Part shown: positions 34,794 to 44,300 of the stretch, piece after piece
How the letters are laid out: the number at the start of each line of letters is the position of its first letter
How positions within the stretch are numbered: position 1 is the first letter of the stretch
Assembly (NCBI RefSeq): GCF_000422825.1
Contig: NZ_KE383929.1
Span: 760,482 to 824,481 of the forward strand
From: Nocardioides insulae DSM 17944
Lineage (GTDB): Bacteria; Actinomycetota; Actinomycetes; Propionibacteriales; Nocardioidaceae
Reading direction: 5' to 3'
Length of the DNA stretch: 64,000 bases
Program-made: the position numbers and the translations under genes
The notes under the pieces: model-generated
Databases searched by the model: none
What the model saw: only the letters and a program-made list of their open reading frames with translations
Told to the model about the DNA's origin: nothing

Positions 34794-35395
34794 GCCGCCC
34801 ACTCGCTGGTGAACCAGTGCACCGCGCCGGTCTCCGAGTCGTAGGAGCGACGTGGAAGGGTGCCGATGTCCGCGCCGTAGACGTGGATGCCGATCACCGG
34901 TTCGTCACCGCCGCAGCGCACCTGGTGGACGTCGTCGTCGGTGGTGCAGCAGACGGTCACCTGGCCCTGGGTCCACTCGTCCGTCCCCTCGGGCACCAGG
35001 GGTACGTCGGGAACGGCAGGCTTCTCGAAGCGGGTCTCGACCTCGACACCGCGGTAGATCCCGACCACGCCCCAGGTCTCGTGGCCATGGACGGGCGTGC
35101 CCTGACCTACGTTCCACACCGCGCTGGCGATGGAGAAGGAGCCGTCCCCCTCCACGTGCAGCGGGTACATCACGTAGCGATCGGGGTCGGGACGGGTCTT
35201 CTCACCGGGGAGCTCGAAGCCCGCGGCCAGCACCCTGGTCAACTCCTGCTGAATGGCTCGGGTGAGGGCCCGCTCGTCGAGGCCCGCTCCGATCAGGGCC
35301 CGCACGCGGGCGGCGAAGGCGTCCAGCTGCGGGACGTCACTGCGCACGGGCACCACGCGCCGGGTGTCGGGCTGGCTGGTCCGGGAACTGGTCAT
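34790..35395 (-). CDS. Thiol-dioxygenase-like cupin (cysteine/3-mercaptopropionate dioxygenase fold)
   Basis: A 201-residue cupin of the cysteine-dioxygenase superfamily. The iron ligands are H103 and H105 in PVHGHETWGVVG and H157 in DDDVHQV; H171 and Y173 in GIHVYGAD match the second-sphere His-x-Tyr of thiol dioxygenases. The position of the mammalian Cys-Tyr cross-link cysteine is valine, as expected for bacterial enzymes. RBS GAAGGAG before ATG 35395. Members oxidise a thiol to a sulfinate, so its position among monooxygenases and CoA enzymes is the strongest hint that the operon handles organosulfur. Confidence 0.85.
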   Translation of the reverse strand: MTSSRTSQPDTRRVVPVRSDVPQLDAFAARVRALIGAGLDERALTRAIQQELTRVLAAGFELPGEKTRPDPDRYVMYPLHVEGDGSFSIASAVWNVGQGTPVHGHETWGVVGIYRGVEVETRFEKPAVPDVPLVPEGTDEWTQGQVTVCCTTDDDVHQVRCGGDEPVIGIHVYGADIGTLPRRSYDSETGAVHWFTSEWAA

Positions 35396-36117
35396 CTGTT
35401 CTCTCCTTCGGGGAGTGGGCGAGGTGCGGTGGGCAGCGAGGCCACGCCGGCGTAGGCGGCGATCCGATCCCGGAGACCGGGACGTGCGACCGAGCGGGCC
35501 AGCGCGGCGAGGGCGGCGTCGTGGTCGACCGGCGGTCGGCCGGCGGCCAGGAGTGCGGGGCGGGCACAAGGCTCGGTGGTCGACCAGTCCCGGAGCAGTC
35601 CGGGCAGGTCCTCGGGTGTTCCCGTCACCAGACCGCCGGTCTGCTCCGCGGTCAGTGGCGCTCCACCCGCCAGCCCGACCGATCGGCTGAGCGCGGCCAG
35701 GCGAGCGGTGCCGAGGACGACGCCGAAGCGGGCGCCGGGGAAGCGGAAGGTGGCCCTCGGCGACGCCAGGCGGTGGTCGCAGGCGGCGACCAGGTCGGCT
35801 CCGGCACCGACCGCGCTCCCCTCGACCACCGCGACGGTGAGGTACGGCGCCGTGGCGAGCCGCTCCAGGAGCTGCCCGATCCGCAGGAAGCGAACGGCCA
35901 GCGAGGCGTCGGACTCGTCGTGCAGCCCGGCCACGTCGAAGCCCGCGGCGAAGTGCCGCGGGTTGCCCCGCAGCACCACTGCGGTCGGCCGGGCGTGCTC
36001 GGCCTCGGCGAGCAGGGCAAGGAGCGACTCGACCAGGTGCGCGGAGAGCGCGTTGGCGCGCTCCGGGCGGTCCAGCGTGAGCGTCCAGACCCGGCCTCGA
36101 TCAAGGATGAGGCTCAT
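35392..36117 (-). CDS. Enoyl-CoA hydratase/isomerase-fold protein with altered active site
   Basis: A 241-residue crotonase-fold protein. The CoA/oxyanion-hole segments are kept (RHFAAGFDVAGL and GSAVGAGADLVAACDHRLA). The two glutamates of classical hydratases are not: GGGCE is GAGAD here and PE(I/L)xLG is PGARFGVVLG. So a standard hydration reaction is doubtful; crotonase relatives with such changes are isomerases, hydrolases, decarboxylases or lyases. ATGA overlap with the cupin gene. The C terminus is somewhat short for the family. Confidence 0.85.
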   Translation of the reverse strand: MSLILDRGRVWTLTLDRPERANALSAHLVESLLALLAEAEHARPTAVVLRGNPRHFAAGFDVAGLHDESDASLAVRFLRIGQLLERLATAPYLTVAVVEGSAVGAGADLVAACDHRLASPRATFRFPGARFGVVLGTARLAALSRSVGLAGGAPLTAEQTGGLVTGTPEDLPGLLRDWSTTEPCARPALLAAGRPPVDHDAALAALARSVARPGLRDRIAAYAGVASLPTAPRPLPEGENR

Positions 36118-36184
36118 CTCTGCCCCCTACCGGTTGTTCGCCCGAGGCGCTTTCCGGAGGAGCCGTGTGCGTCGGTGGGGTGAC

Positions 36185-37333
36185 TCATCGGCCGGCCCAT
36201 TCGGCGTACACCTCCGGATCGGCGCCCAGGCGTGGGGCGCCCCGGTCCAGGCGGGGCGACTCCCCCTCGATCCGGACGGGGAAGACCACGGTCGAGGTCG
36301 GCCCGGCCAGCGGTACCTCGACCGTGCCGACCAGGCCGGTGGCCTCGACGTGCGGGTCGGCGAGGATCTGACCGAAGGTGTTGACCGGGCCGCAGGGCAC
36401 GCCGCGCGCGCTCAGTTCGGTCAGCCAGTGTGCTCGCTTCTCCTCGGAGAACCTCGCCGACAGCAGCGACTCGAGTTCGACCTGGTTCCTCACCCGGTCG
36501 ACCTGGGTGCCGAAGCGGGGATCCTCGACCAACTCGGGCCGTCCGACGACGTCCGCGACACAGGCCCAGAGGCGGTCGTTCCCCGCGGCGAGGGTGAATT
36601 CGCCGTCGGCCGCCGCGAACCCCTGATAGGGCGCATTGCGGGGATGGGCCGTGCCCAGCCTGGCCGGCTCGCGACCGGTTCCCCAGTACTCGCTGGTCTG
36701 CAGCGCCGAGATGCCCAGGAGGCAGTCGAGCATCGGGCAGTCCAACCTCACCGAACGACCGCTCGCACGGACCTGCGGGAGGACGGCGGCGATCGTGTAC
36801 GCCGCATAGAGGCCGGCGGTGAAGTCGCCCACCGGGACGCCCGCCTTGACCGGTCCGCCATCGGGTTCGCCGGTGACGCTCATCAGGCCGGACATCCCCT
36901 GGATCACCACGTCGTAGGCGCCGTCGTGCGCGTAGGGACTGCTCAGCCCGTAGCCGGAGATGGAGCAGTACACCAGCCCGCGATGGTCCGCGGCGACCGT
37001 GTCGTACCCGAGCCCGAGCCGGTCCAGCACGCCGGGACGGTAGTTCTCCACGACCACGTCCGCCGCTGCCACGAGGGCTCGAGCGCGCTCGAGTCCGACC
37101 GGATCCTTCAGGTCGGCCACGACCGAGCGCTTGTTGCGGTTGACCGAGGCGAAGTTGTGGCTGAACCGTTCCTCGCCCTCGACGGCGAACGGCGGCCAGG
37201 CCCGCATCTGGTCTCCGCTCGGCGGCTCGACCTTGACCACGTCGGCGCCCAGGTCCGCGAGCAGCATGCCCGCGAACGGACCAGCCGCGACATGAGCCAG
37301 TTCGACGACCCGGATCCCCTCCAGCGGTCTCAT
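36185..37333 (-). CDS. CaiB/BaiF (class III) CoA transferase
   Basis: A 382-residue CoA transferase moving CoA between carboxylic acids through an aspartyl intermediate. It begins PLEGIRVVELAHVAAGPFAGMLLADLGADV and has VNRNKRSVVADLK and the catalytic aspartate D170 in GVPVGDFTAGLYAA. The ATG at 37333 lies two bases past the stop of the LLM gene; an ATG 13 codons upstream is inside that gene. It would activate the acid substrate or product of the pathway. Confidence 0.93.
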   Translation of the reverse strand: MRPLEGIRVVELAHVAAGPFAGMLLADLGADVVKVEPPSGDQMRAWPPFAVEGEERFSHNFASVNRNKRSVVADLKDPVGLERARALVAAADVVVENYRPGVLDRLGLGYDTVAADHRGLVYCSISGYGLSSPYAHDGAYDVVIQGMSGLMSVTGEPDGGPVKAGVPVGDFTAGLYAAYTIAAVLPQVRASGRSVRLDCPMLDCLLGISALQTSEYWGTGREPARLGTAHPRNAPYQGFAAADGEFTLAAGNDRLWACVADVVGRPELVEDPRFGTQVDRVRNQVELESLLSARFSEEKRAHWLTELSARGVPCGPVNTFGQILADPHVEATGLVGTVEVPLAGPTSTVVFPVRIEGESPRLDRGAPRLGADPEVYAEWAGR

Positions 37334-37334
37334 C

Positions 37335-38489
37335 TCAGCCGACCGCCCGGGTGCGCTCGGCCGCGGCCGCACGGTGCGCCAACTCCTGTCGGACCAGCGG
37401 CAGCAGGTCGCGGCCGTAGCCGATCGCGTCGGCCAGCGGGTCGTAGCCGCGGATCAGCACGGTGTCGACCCCGATCTCGACGTAGTCGAGGATCGCCGCC
37501 GCAACCGTCTCCGGCGAGCCGACCAGGGCGGTCGAGTTGCCGCCTCCCCCGACCGCTGAGGCGGTCGGCGTCCACAGGCACCGGTCGTGCCACTCGCCCC
37601 GCGCGGCCACATCGAGCAGGCGTTGGGAGCCGGTGTTCTCCGGTGCCCGGCCGGTCGGGTGGAGCTTGCCGTGCCGTGGCTTGAAACGCGCCCCGACCTC
37701 ACCGTTGATGGTGCCGAGGATCTCCTGCGCCCGTTCCCACGCCGCGGCGTCGGTCGCGCCCAGGATCGGCCGGAACGACACCGAGATCCGGGGACGTTCG
37801 GGACGTCCGGCCGCGACCGCCTGTTGAGCCACCGTGGCGATCTGCTCACCGGTCTCACGCAGCGGCTCACCCCACAGCATGTAGGTGTCCGCGTGCTTGG
37901 CCCCGACGACGTACGCCGCCGGCGAACTGCCGCCGAAGAAGAGCTCGAGGTGCCGGTCCTGATAGGGGAACACCTGCGGATCCGCGCCCTCGAAGCGGTA
38001 GTGGGTGCCCTCGAAGCTGCGCGGGCCGCGGGTGTCCCAGGCCGTCCGCAGGATCTGGAGGTACTCGTCGGTGCGGGCGTATCGCTCGTCCTTGAGCAGG
38101 TAGTCGCCCTCCCTCCGCTGCTCGGCATCGGTTCCGCCGCTGACGATGTTGAGCGCGACCCTGCCCCTACTGAAATGGTCGAGGGTGGTGAAGGTGCGCG
38201 CGGCGAGGGTCGGGTGGACCACACCCGGCCGGTGCGCCACCAGCAGACCGAGACGCTCCGTGTGCGCCGCGGCGTACGCCGCCACCTGGGTGCCCTCGGC
38301 CCAGCCGGAGCCGTAGCCGATGAGGACCCGGTCGAAGCCGCCGTCCTCGTGCGCCTTCGCGAATCGGGCGGTGTACTCGGGGTCGATGACCGGGCCGTGG
38401 CCGGGTCGGATCTCGGAGGAGTCCGAGGTGCCGATCATGCCGAGGAGCTCGACGTCTCGGTAGCGGGCTCGGGGATGGTGGGTGCTCAT
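37335..38489 (-). CDS. LLM-class flavin-dependent monooxygenase, SsuD-like
   Basis: A 384-residue bacterial-luciferase-like monooxygenase close to alkanesulfonate monooxygenase SsuD. Landmarks are FDRVLIGYGSGWAEGTQVAAY, THE LLVAHRPGVVHPTLAARTFTTLD block, the flavin loop NIVSGGTDAEQRREGD, and YLQILRTAWD. It uses FMNH2 from a separate reductase and typically cleaves C-S bonds with release of sulfite and an aldehyde. The start (RBS CGGAGAAC) overlaps the ABC ATPase stop (ATGA). Confidence 0.92.
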   Translation of the reverse strand: MSTHHPRARYRDVELLGMIGTSDSSEIRPGHGPVIDPEYTARFAKAHEDGGFDRVLIGYGSGWAEGTQVAAYAAAHTERLGLLVAHRPGVVHPTLAARTFTTLDHFSRGRVALNIVSGGTDAEQRREGDYLLKDERYARTDEYLQILRTAWDTRGPRSFEGTHYRFEGADPQVFPYQDRHLELFFGGSSPAAYVVGAKHADTYMLWGEPLRETGEQIATVAQQAVAAGRPERPRISVSFRPILGATDAAAWERAQEILGTINGEVGARFKPRHGKLHPTGRAPENTGSQRLLDVAARGEWHDRCLWTPTASAVGGGGNSTALVGSPETVAAAILDYVEIGVDTVLIRGYDPLADAIGYGRDLLPLVRQELAHRAAAAERTRAVG

Positions 38490-39604
38490 GCTGTTCTCCG
38501 ATCGAGGCTCTGGGTGGGTACGGGCGAGGTGGCGGTGGTGGTGCCGCCGTCGGGGTCGGTGTCGAGGTGCCGGCGCCACTCGCCCGCCGCATGGCAGGCC
38601 GCCTCCCGACGGGGGTGCTCCGGCACTTCGGCGAGCTCCGGCTGGTCCTCGCACGCGTCGTGGACGAAGCGGCACCGCGCGGCGAACACGCAGGCGCGGG
38701 GACCCGGCTGGAGCCTCATCGCGGGGTCAGGCCGGAGCTGTTCCGGACGGATCCTGGATCCGTGGACCACACTGGGCGCCGAGGCCACGAGCAGGGCCGT
38801 GTAGGGATGGGCCGGTTCCTCGAGCACGCCGCGGACGGGGCCTTGCTCGACGATCCTGCCCCGATAGAAGACGGCGACCCGGTCGGCGATGCCGGCCAGC
38901 GAGCTCAGGTCGTGGGCGATGATCACCACCGCGAGGTCGAGTTCGGTACGCAACCGGTCGAGCAGGTTCAGCACGAGATTGCGGTTGGACACGTCCAGCG
39001 CGGAGACCGGTTCGTCACAGAAGAGCAGTCGGGGCCGGGTCGAGACGGCCCGCGCGATGGCCACCCGCTGACGCTGTCCTCCCGAGAGCTCACGAGGACG
39101 CCGTCCCGCGACCGTCTCCGGCTCGAGCCCGACCAGCCGGAGCGACTCGGCCACCCGTTCCTCCCGCTCGCGCGGGGAGAGAGCAGCGGCGATGTCCAGC
39201 GGCTCGCGGACCAGGTCCGCCACTGTGAGGTCGGGATCCAGCGAGCGGAGCGGGTCCTGGAAGACCAACTGCACCCTGCCGGAGCGGCGGAAGGCCCGCC
39301 GGGCCCGGCCGCGCAGCCCACCCAGGTCCTCGCCCGCGAACTCGATCGATCCAGCCACGGGCTGCACCAGGCCGACCGTCGCCCGGGCCAGGGTGGTCTT
39401 GCCGGAGCCCGTCTCACCGACGATGCCGACGATCTCCCCCGCCCGGACGTCGAGGTCGGCGTCGCTCAGGGCGGCGCCGGTGCCCAGGGCGGTGCCCTTC
39501 CGGGGCGGTGCGTAGGACACGGAGAGTCCGCGGACCCGTAGCAGGGGGCCCGCTGTCCGGACCTCGTCGTCGGTGAGGTGCGCGACGTCGTGGATCGTGC
39601 TCAT
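38486..39604 (-). CDS. Peptide/nickel-type ABC transporter ATP-binding protein (DppF-like)
   Basis: A 372-residue ATPase. Walker A is GETGSGKTT (about 60-68), the signature LSGGQRQRV, Walker B LLFCDEPVSAL, and the oligopeptide-family C-terminal extension has the cysteine pattern ACVFAARCRFVHDAC. Forms a heterodimer with the next-upstream DppD-like protein. ATGA overlap with that gene. Confidence 0.93.
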   Translation of the reverse strand: MSTIHDVAHLTDDEVRTAGPLLRVRGLSVSYAPPRKGTALGTGAALSDADLDVRAGEIVGIVGETGSGKTTLARATVGLVQPVAGSIEFAGEDLGGLRGRARRAFRRSGRVQLVFQDPLRSLDPDLTVADLVREPLDIAAALSPREREERVAESLRLVGLEPETVAGRRPRELSGGQRQRVAIARAVSTRPRLLFCDEPVSALDVSNRNLVLNLLDRLRTELDLAVVIIAHDLSSLAGIADRVAVFYRGRIVEQGPVRGVLEEPAHPYTALLVASAPSVVHGSRIRPEQLRPDPAMRLQPGPRACVFAARCRFVHDACEDQPELAEVPEHPRREAACHAAGEWRRHLDTDPDGGTTTATSPVPTQSLDRRTA

Positions 39605-40692
39605 GCCGAGAGCTCCTCGCTGATCGGGGTCGTGGCGCCGTCGGCGAGCCGGACGCAGCGGGCCAGGCGCCCCTCGCCGAGGTCGGTGACCGGGACCGGC
39701 CCGGCCAGGCAACGGTCGGTGACGGACGGGCAGCGCGGGGCGAAGCGGCATCCCGGCATCTGCTCCCCCGCGGCCGGTGGCTGACCGGGGATGACGTCCA
39801 GTGTGCGGCGCTCCCACGAGCCGATGGACGCGACGCTCATCAGCGCCTGGGTGTAGGGGTGCCGCGGATCGCCGAGCACCTCCTCGGTCGGGCCGCTCTC
39901 GACGATCTGCCCGCCGTACATCACCAGGATCCGCTCGCAGGTCTCGGCCACCACCGCCAGGTCGTGGGTGACCAGGAGCAGCGAGAGCCGGTGGGTCTCG
40001 CGCAGCCGGCGGAGCAGGGTGAGGATCTCGGCCTGGATGACGACGTCGAGCGCGGTGGTGGCCTCGTCGGCGATGAGCAGGTCGGGCTCGCAGGAGATGG
40101 CGATGGCGATCAGGACTCGCTGCAGCATCCCGCCGGAGAGCTGGTGCGGGAACTGGTGGAAGACGCTGCCCGGGTCGTGCAGGCCGACCTCGCCGAACAG
40201 TTCGACCGCCCTCAGGTTCGCCGCGCGGCGGGAGAGGCCTCGCTTGACCCGCAGTTGCTCGGCCAACTGATGCCCCACCGTCAGCGACGGATTGAGGTAG
40301 GAGGCGGGGTCCTGGAAGACCGCGCCCACCCGCGCCCCCCGGATCTCGTCCCAGGTGGCGCGTCCGGCGGCGGTGAGGTCGACGCTCCCCGCGCCCTCGC
40401 CCAGGGTGATCCGGCCCTCGTCGACGTGGCCGCTGTCGGGCAGGAGCCCGAGCACGGCCCGGCAGGTCAAGGTCTTCCCGCTCCCCGACTCGCCGACCAG
40501 GCCCACGGACTCGCCGCGACCGATCTCGAAGGAGACGTCCTGGACGGCTACCAGGTGATCGGCAACGGAGACCTGGAGACCGCTCACCCGCAGTGTGCGT
40601 TCGCGGTGCTCTTCGACGTGCCCGGCGACCGCACCGGACCGGTGGTCCTGGGGGTGCGCGTGCTGGAGGTCGGGGTCAGACAGGGACGACAT
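39601..40692 (-). CDS. Peptide/nickel-type ABC transporter ATP-binding protein (DppD-like)
   Basis: A 363-residue ATPase with Walker A GESGSGKT, signature LSGGMLQRVLIAIAI, Walker B LLIADEATTALDV and the C-terminal family block MPGCRFAPRCPSVTDRC. It overlaps the end of the permease gene by 17 bases. Subunit of the operon's importer. Confidence 0.93.
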   Translation of the reverse strand: MSSLSDPDLQHAHPQDHRSGAVAGHVEEHRERTLRVSGLQVSVADHLVAVQDVSFEIGRGESVGLVGESGSGKTLTCRAVLGLLPDSGHVDEGRITLGEGAGSVDLTAAGRATWDEIRGARVGAVFQDPASYLNPSLTVGHQLAEQLRVKRGLSRRAANLRAVELFGEVGLHDPGSVFHQFPHQLSGGMLQRVLIAIAISCEPDLLIADEATTALDVVIQAEILTLLRRLRETHRLSLLLVTHDLAVVAETCERILVMYGGQIVESGPTEEVLGDPRHPYTQALMSVASIGSWERRTLDVIPGQPPAAGEQMPGCRFAPRCPSVTDRCLAGPVPVTDLGEGRLARCVRLADGATTPISEELSA

Positions 40693-41617
40693 CGTGCTGC
40701 TCCTTCCGGGGCGCGGGGACGTGGCTGATTCCCCGGCGGCGCCGGCGACGGCGCCGGGGCGCCGCGCCGGTGACGTCCCGGATGGCGTCGGCCAGCAGGT
40801 TGAGCGAGCCGACGGTCGCCATCATCAGGGCCACCGGGAAGATCGGGGCCCAGGGCTGCTGGGCCAGGTAGCCGAGGTCGGCCGAGAGCATCCCGCCCCA
40901 GGTCGGTGCCGGGGGCGTGACGCCGAGTCCGAGGAAGGAGAGGGAGGCGACGACCAGGAGCGCCGAGCCGGTGGCCTGGGCCGAGGTGACCGCGACGTTG
41001 GGGAGCACCTTGCTCCAGATGTGGGTGCGCAGGGTCCACCATTCGGTGGCGCCCATCAGTTCGGCCGCCTCGACGTACTGCGCCTTGCGCAGGCCGAGGG
41101 CCACCGAGCGGGTGATCCGGTAGAAGGTGGGGCTGATCAGGACGCCCACCGCGATCATGGCCTGCTGGAGACCGTTGCCCAGGGTGCCGGCGACCGCGAT
41201 CGCGAACACGGTGAAGGGCAGGATGACCAGGGTGTCGCTGATCCGCAGCGAGATCCATTCGAGCCGGGGGCCCAGCCACACCGACGCGAGCCCGGTGGGG
41301 ACGCCGAGCGCGGCACCGATCAGCACGGCCTCGACGGCGCCGAGGACGGAGAGTCGGGTGCCTGCCATCAGCCGGCTCAGTACGTCGCGCCCGACGTAGT
41401 CGGTTCCGAGCAGATGAGCCGCGCTGGGCCCTTGGAGGACCTCGTCGGTGTACTGCTTGATCGGGTCGTGAGGGGCCAGCGCCTCGCCGAAGACCGCGAG
41501 GAACGCGATCCCGGCCAGGACGAGCAACGCCACCCGGGCGCTGGGAATGCGCCACAGCGCCGTGAGCGCCGCAGGAAGCGCGGGCCGGCGACCCTGTGCG
41601 CGCGTGGACGTCCTCAT
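40676..41617 (-). CDS. ABC transporter permease (DppC-like)
   Basis: A 313-residue inner-membrane permease, about six helices, of the OppC/DppC type. HLLGTDYVGRDVLSRLMAGTR is the family's N-terminal signature, and the EAA loop is AAELMGATEWWTLRTHIWSKVLPN. The C terminus is strongly basic (APRRRRRRRRG). ATGA overlap with the preceding permease gene fixes the start; the long upstream open frame is shadow. Confidence 0.92.
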   Translation of the reverse strand: MRTSTRAQGRRPALPAALTALWRIPSARVALLVLAGIAFLAVFGEALAPHDPIKQYTDEVLQGPSAAHLLGTDYVGRDVLSRLMAGTRLSVLGAVEAVLIGAALGVPTGLASVWLGPRLEWISLRISDTLVILPFTVFAIAVAGTLGNGLQQAMIAVGVLISPTFYRITRSVALGLRKAQYVEAAELMGATEWWTLRTHIWSKVLPNVAVTSAQATGSALLVVASLSFLGLGVTPPAPTWGGMLSADLGYLAQQPWAPIFPVALMMATVGSLNLLADAIRDVTGAAPRRRRRRRRGISHVPAPRKEQHDVVPV

Positions 41618-42672
41618 CGCGCACCCCCTCGCGCAGCCCGGGCCACCCCGTCGCTCCGGCGGGCCGCGGGGTTGAGCAGGTTCTGGAGGATGTTCACGAC
41701 CAGACTCGCGGCGACCACGATCACCGCGGTGACCAGCAGGGTGCCGAGCACGACGGGCACATCGCCCTTCTCCGCGGCGTCCAGTGACAGTTGGGCGATC
41801 CCGGGGAGCGCGAAGAGCTTCTCGGTCACGACCGCACCGCCGATGACCAGCGGGATGGCCAGGCCGATCACGGCAAGGGTCGGCCCGGCGGCGTTGCGAA
41901 GCACATGGCCGAACAGCACGCGGCGCCGGCGGAAGCCGCGCATCTCGGCACCGATCGCGTAGTTCTGGTGCAGCTCCCCGACCAGCGAGGTGCGCAACTG
42001 GCGCGCGATCGACGAGGCGACGTCCAGGCTGAGCGCGAAGCTCGGCAGGATCGCGAACCGGAGCCACTGGACCGGGTCCTGCTCGAGGGCGACGTAGCCG
42101 CCCGCGGGAAGGAGCTGGAGCTTCACCGAGAACAGGACGATCAGACCCATGCCCATCACGAACGGCGGCAGCGTGCCCAGCAGCGAGCACACCAGCGTGA
42201 CTCCGCGGTCGAGGATTCCGCCATTGCTGAGCGCGGCACCGATGCCGGCGCTGCCGCCGATGACCAGGGCGAGCAGCAGTGCCAGCGCGGCGATCGAGAG
42301 GTCCACCGGGAGTGCCGTCCGGATACTGTCGGTGACCGGGATGGTCGTGAACCACGACCTGCCCAGGTCGCCGGTCAGGGCGTTTCCGACCCAGGAGAGG
42401 TACTGCACCACGAGCGGCCGGTCGAGGCCGAACTCGTGGTTCATCCGCGCGATGTCCTCCTCGGTGGCGGTCTCACCCAGCACGGCGGCGGCCGGGTTGC
42501 TGTCGCTGAGCGCACCCAGGGCGAAGGTGATCAGCGAGGCCAGGAAGAGCACGGTGGCCGTGACCAGGACGACTCCGCGCAGGGAGACGGCCCAACCGCG
42601 GACCCGCGCCAGCCGCTCTCCCCGTCCCCGGACCGCACCCCACCCGGTGGCTGCGGTGGCCGTGAGGCTCAC
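41614..42672 (-). CDS. ABC transporter permease (DppB-like)
   Basis: A 352-residue permease of the OppB/DppB type, with a first helix followed by a large external loop (PLVVQYLSWVGNALTGDLG) and the EAA loop AEMRGFRRRRVLFGHVLRNAAGP. GTG start overlaps the binding-protein stop (GTGA). Confidence 0.92.
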   Translation of the reverse strand: MSLTATAATGWGAVRGRGERLARVRGWAVSLRGVVLVTATVLFLASLITFALGALSDSNPAAAVLGETATEEDIARMNHEFGLDRPLVVQYLSWVGNALTGDLGRSWFTTIPVTDSIRTALPVDLSIAALALLLALVIGGSAGIGAALSNGGILDRGVTLVCSLLGTLPPFVMGMGLIVLFSVKLQLLPAGGYVALEQDPVQWLRFAILPSFALSLDVASSIARQLRTSLVGELHQNYAIGAEMRGFRRRRVLFGHVLRNAAGPTLAVIGLAIPLVIGGAVVTEKLFALPGIAQLSLDAAEKGDVPVVLGTLLVTAVIVVAASLVVNILQNLLNPAARRSDGVARAARGGAR

Positions 42673-44237
42673 GAGACCTTCACCCCCTCGAAGCGACGCA
42701 GGCTCGGCAGGGCCGGGAGCTCCGAGACGCCCTGACGCGCGATGATGTTCGGCACCAGGTACAGGAACGTGTTGGGGAACGCCCTGACCGCGATCTCGGT
42801 CGCCTTCTGCAGCAGCGCGGGATAGTCCGGATCGTCGGTGGGGGTCTGCTTGACCTTGGTGAGCTGGGCCTCCAGGTCGGGATCGGTCTCGCGTCCCGGG
42901 TTCATCAGCCCCTCGGCGCCGAACAGCACCTGGAAGGCCTGCACCGGCGACTCCCGTCCGGCGAAGCCGTCGTAGGTCAGCGCCCTCGAGTGCTCGATAT
43001 AGACCAGCTGGGTGGCCTGAGTCCGTGGGATGGTTTCGATGGTGACGTCGAACCCGACCCCGTCGAGCTGAGCCTGAATGAGTTCGATCACCGCACTGGA
43101 CAGCCCCGAGTCGGTGAGCACCACCGGCACCGGCGCGGTGTACCCGGCATCGCTGAGGAGGCGGCGCGCCCGCTCGGGGTCGTAGGCATAGGCGTCGGCG
43201 AGCGATTCGGCGTAGCCGACGTACCCGGGCGGGAACGGTTGGTAGTTGACGTCGCCCACCCCGAAGTTTGCGACCTCCTTGATCTTCTCCCGGTCGATGG
43301 CGAACTTGAGCGCCTCGACCACCGCGGGGTCGTCGAAGGGCGCCATCCCGCTGTGCACGTCGAGCACCGCCACGTACATCGAGTCGATGACCTGGACCTC
43401 GAGGCCTGCGTCCTTCGCCTGCTGCACCTGGGCGCCGGAGAGCCGCCCGAGGTTGTACTGCCCGGACTGGACGGCGGCGACGGCGGTCGCGGGGTCGGCC
43501 TGGGGGTACAGCTCGAAGGCGGACACCTTGATCTCCTCGGCCAGGAAGAACGAATCGTTCTTGGTCATCGAGGCGTGGTCGTTCTGGATGTACTTCGTCA
43601 CTGCGAAGGGGCCCGAGCCAGCGGGCTGGGTCGCGAGCGCGGCAGCGTCCTTCTCGAAGGCCGCGGGGTTGACCACCATGCCGGTCTTGCCGGCGAACAG
43701 CAGTGGGTACTGATAGTCGACCTCCGCCAGGTCGAGGACGACGTCGCGCTTCCCGGAAGCGGTGACCTTCGCGATCGTCGTCATCTGCGGCGCGATCAGC
43801 GAGCCGTCGGCCGTGCGGCCGCGCTCGATGGACTTCGCCACCGCGGTGGCATCGATCGGCGTACCGTCGCTGAAGGTGAGGCCCGGTCGCAGGGTGAAGG
43901 TGACCCGTCGCCCGCTCTTGTCATACCTCCACGACTCAGCCAGCCAGGGCACGGCGTTGCCCTGCGCGTCCAGCGCAGTGAGGGGGTCGTAGACCAGAGC
44001 GAGCATCTGGACGTCGGAGCCGGCCGAAGAGGTGACCGGGTCCCAGGTCGTGGGGAGCTGCCAGGCCCAGGTGATGGTGCCGCCCCCGGCGCCGCCGGAG
44101 CCGGCCGCGCCCGTGGTGGAGGTGCCACCGCAGGCCTCGAGCGCGAAGATCAGGCTCGCGCCGAGTCCGAGGCTGAGGAACCCCCGTCGGTTGAGCGGGA
44201 GGGCGGGCTGCTGGCTGGAACGGGTCTGCTTGGCCAT
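42669..44237 (-). CDS. ABC transporter substrate-binding lipoprotein (family 5, peptide/nickel type)
   Basis: A 522-residue solute-binding protein. The N terminus combines a twin-arginine-like NRRGFLSLGLGAS with a lipobox LEAC, so it is probably a lipoprotein. SBP_bac_5 landmarks: WDPVTSSAGSDVQMLALVYDPLT, PWLAESW, VTFTLRPGLTFSDGTPIDA and FAIDREKI. It determines what the operon takes up; the family binds peptides, metals chelates, glutathione and other small organics, so the ligand cannot be read from sequence. Confidence 0.92.
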   Translation of the reverse strand: MAKQTRSSQQPALPLNRRGFLSLGLGASLIFALEACGGTSTTGAAGSGGAGGGTITWAWQLPTTWDPVTSSAGSDVQMLALVYDPLTALDAQGNAVPWLAESWRYDKSGRRVTFTLRPGLTFSDGTPIDATAVAKSIERGRTADGSLIAPQMTTIAKVTASGKRDVVLDLAEVDYQYPLLFAGKTGMVVNPAAFEKDAAALATQPAGSGPFAVTKYIQNDHASMTKNDSFFLAEEIKVSAFELYPQADPATAVAAVQSGQYNLGRLSGAQVQQAKDAGLEVQVIDSMYVAVLDVHSGMAPFDDPAVVEALKFAIDREKIKEVANFGVGDVNYQPFPPGYVGYAESLADAYAYDPERARRLLSDAGYTAPVPVVLTDSGLSSAVIELIQAQLDGVGFDVTIETIPRTQATQLVYIEHSRALTYDGFAGRESPVQAFQVLFGAEGLMNPGRETDPDLEAQLTKVKQTPTDDPDYPALLQKATEIAVRAFPNTFLYLVPNIIARQGVSELPALPSLRRFEGVKVS

Positions 44238-44300
44238 GACGAGGAGGCCTTTCGTCGGCTCGGGAGTTGGACGTACGGAGGGCGCGGAGGGGACGACGGA

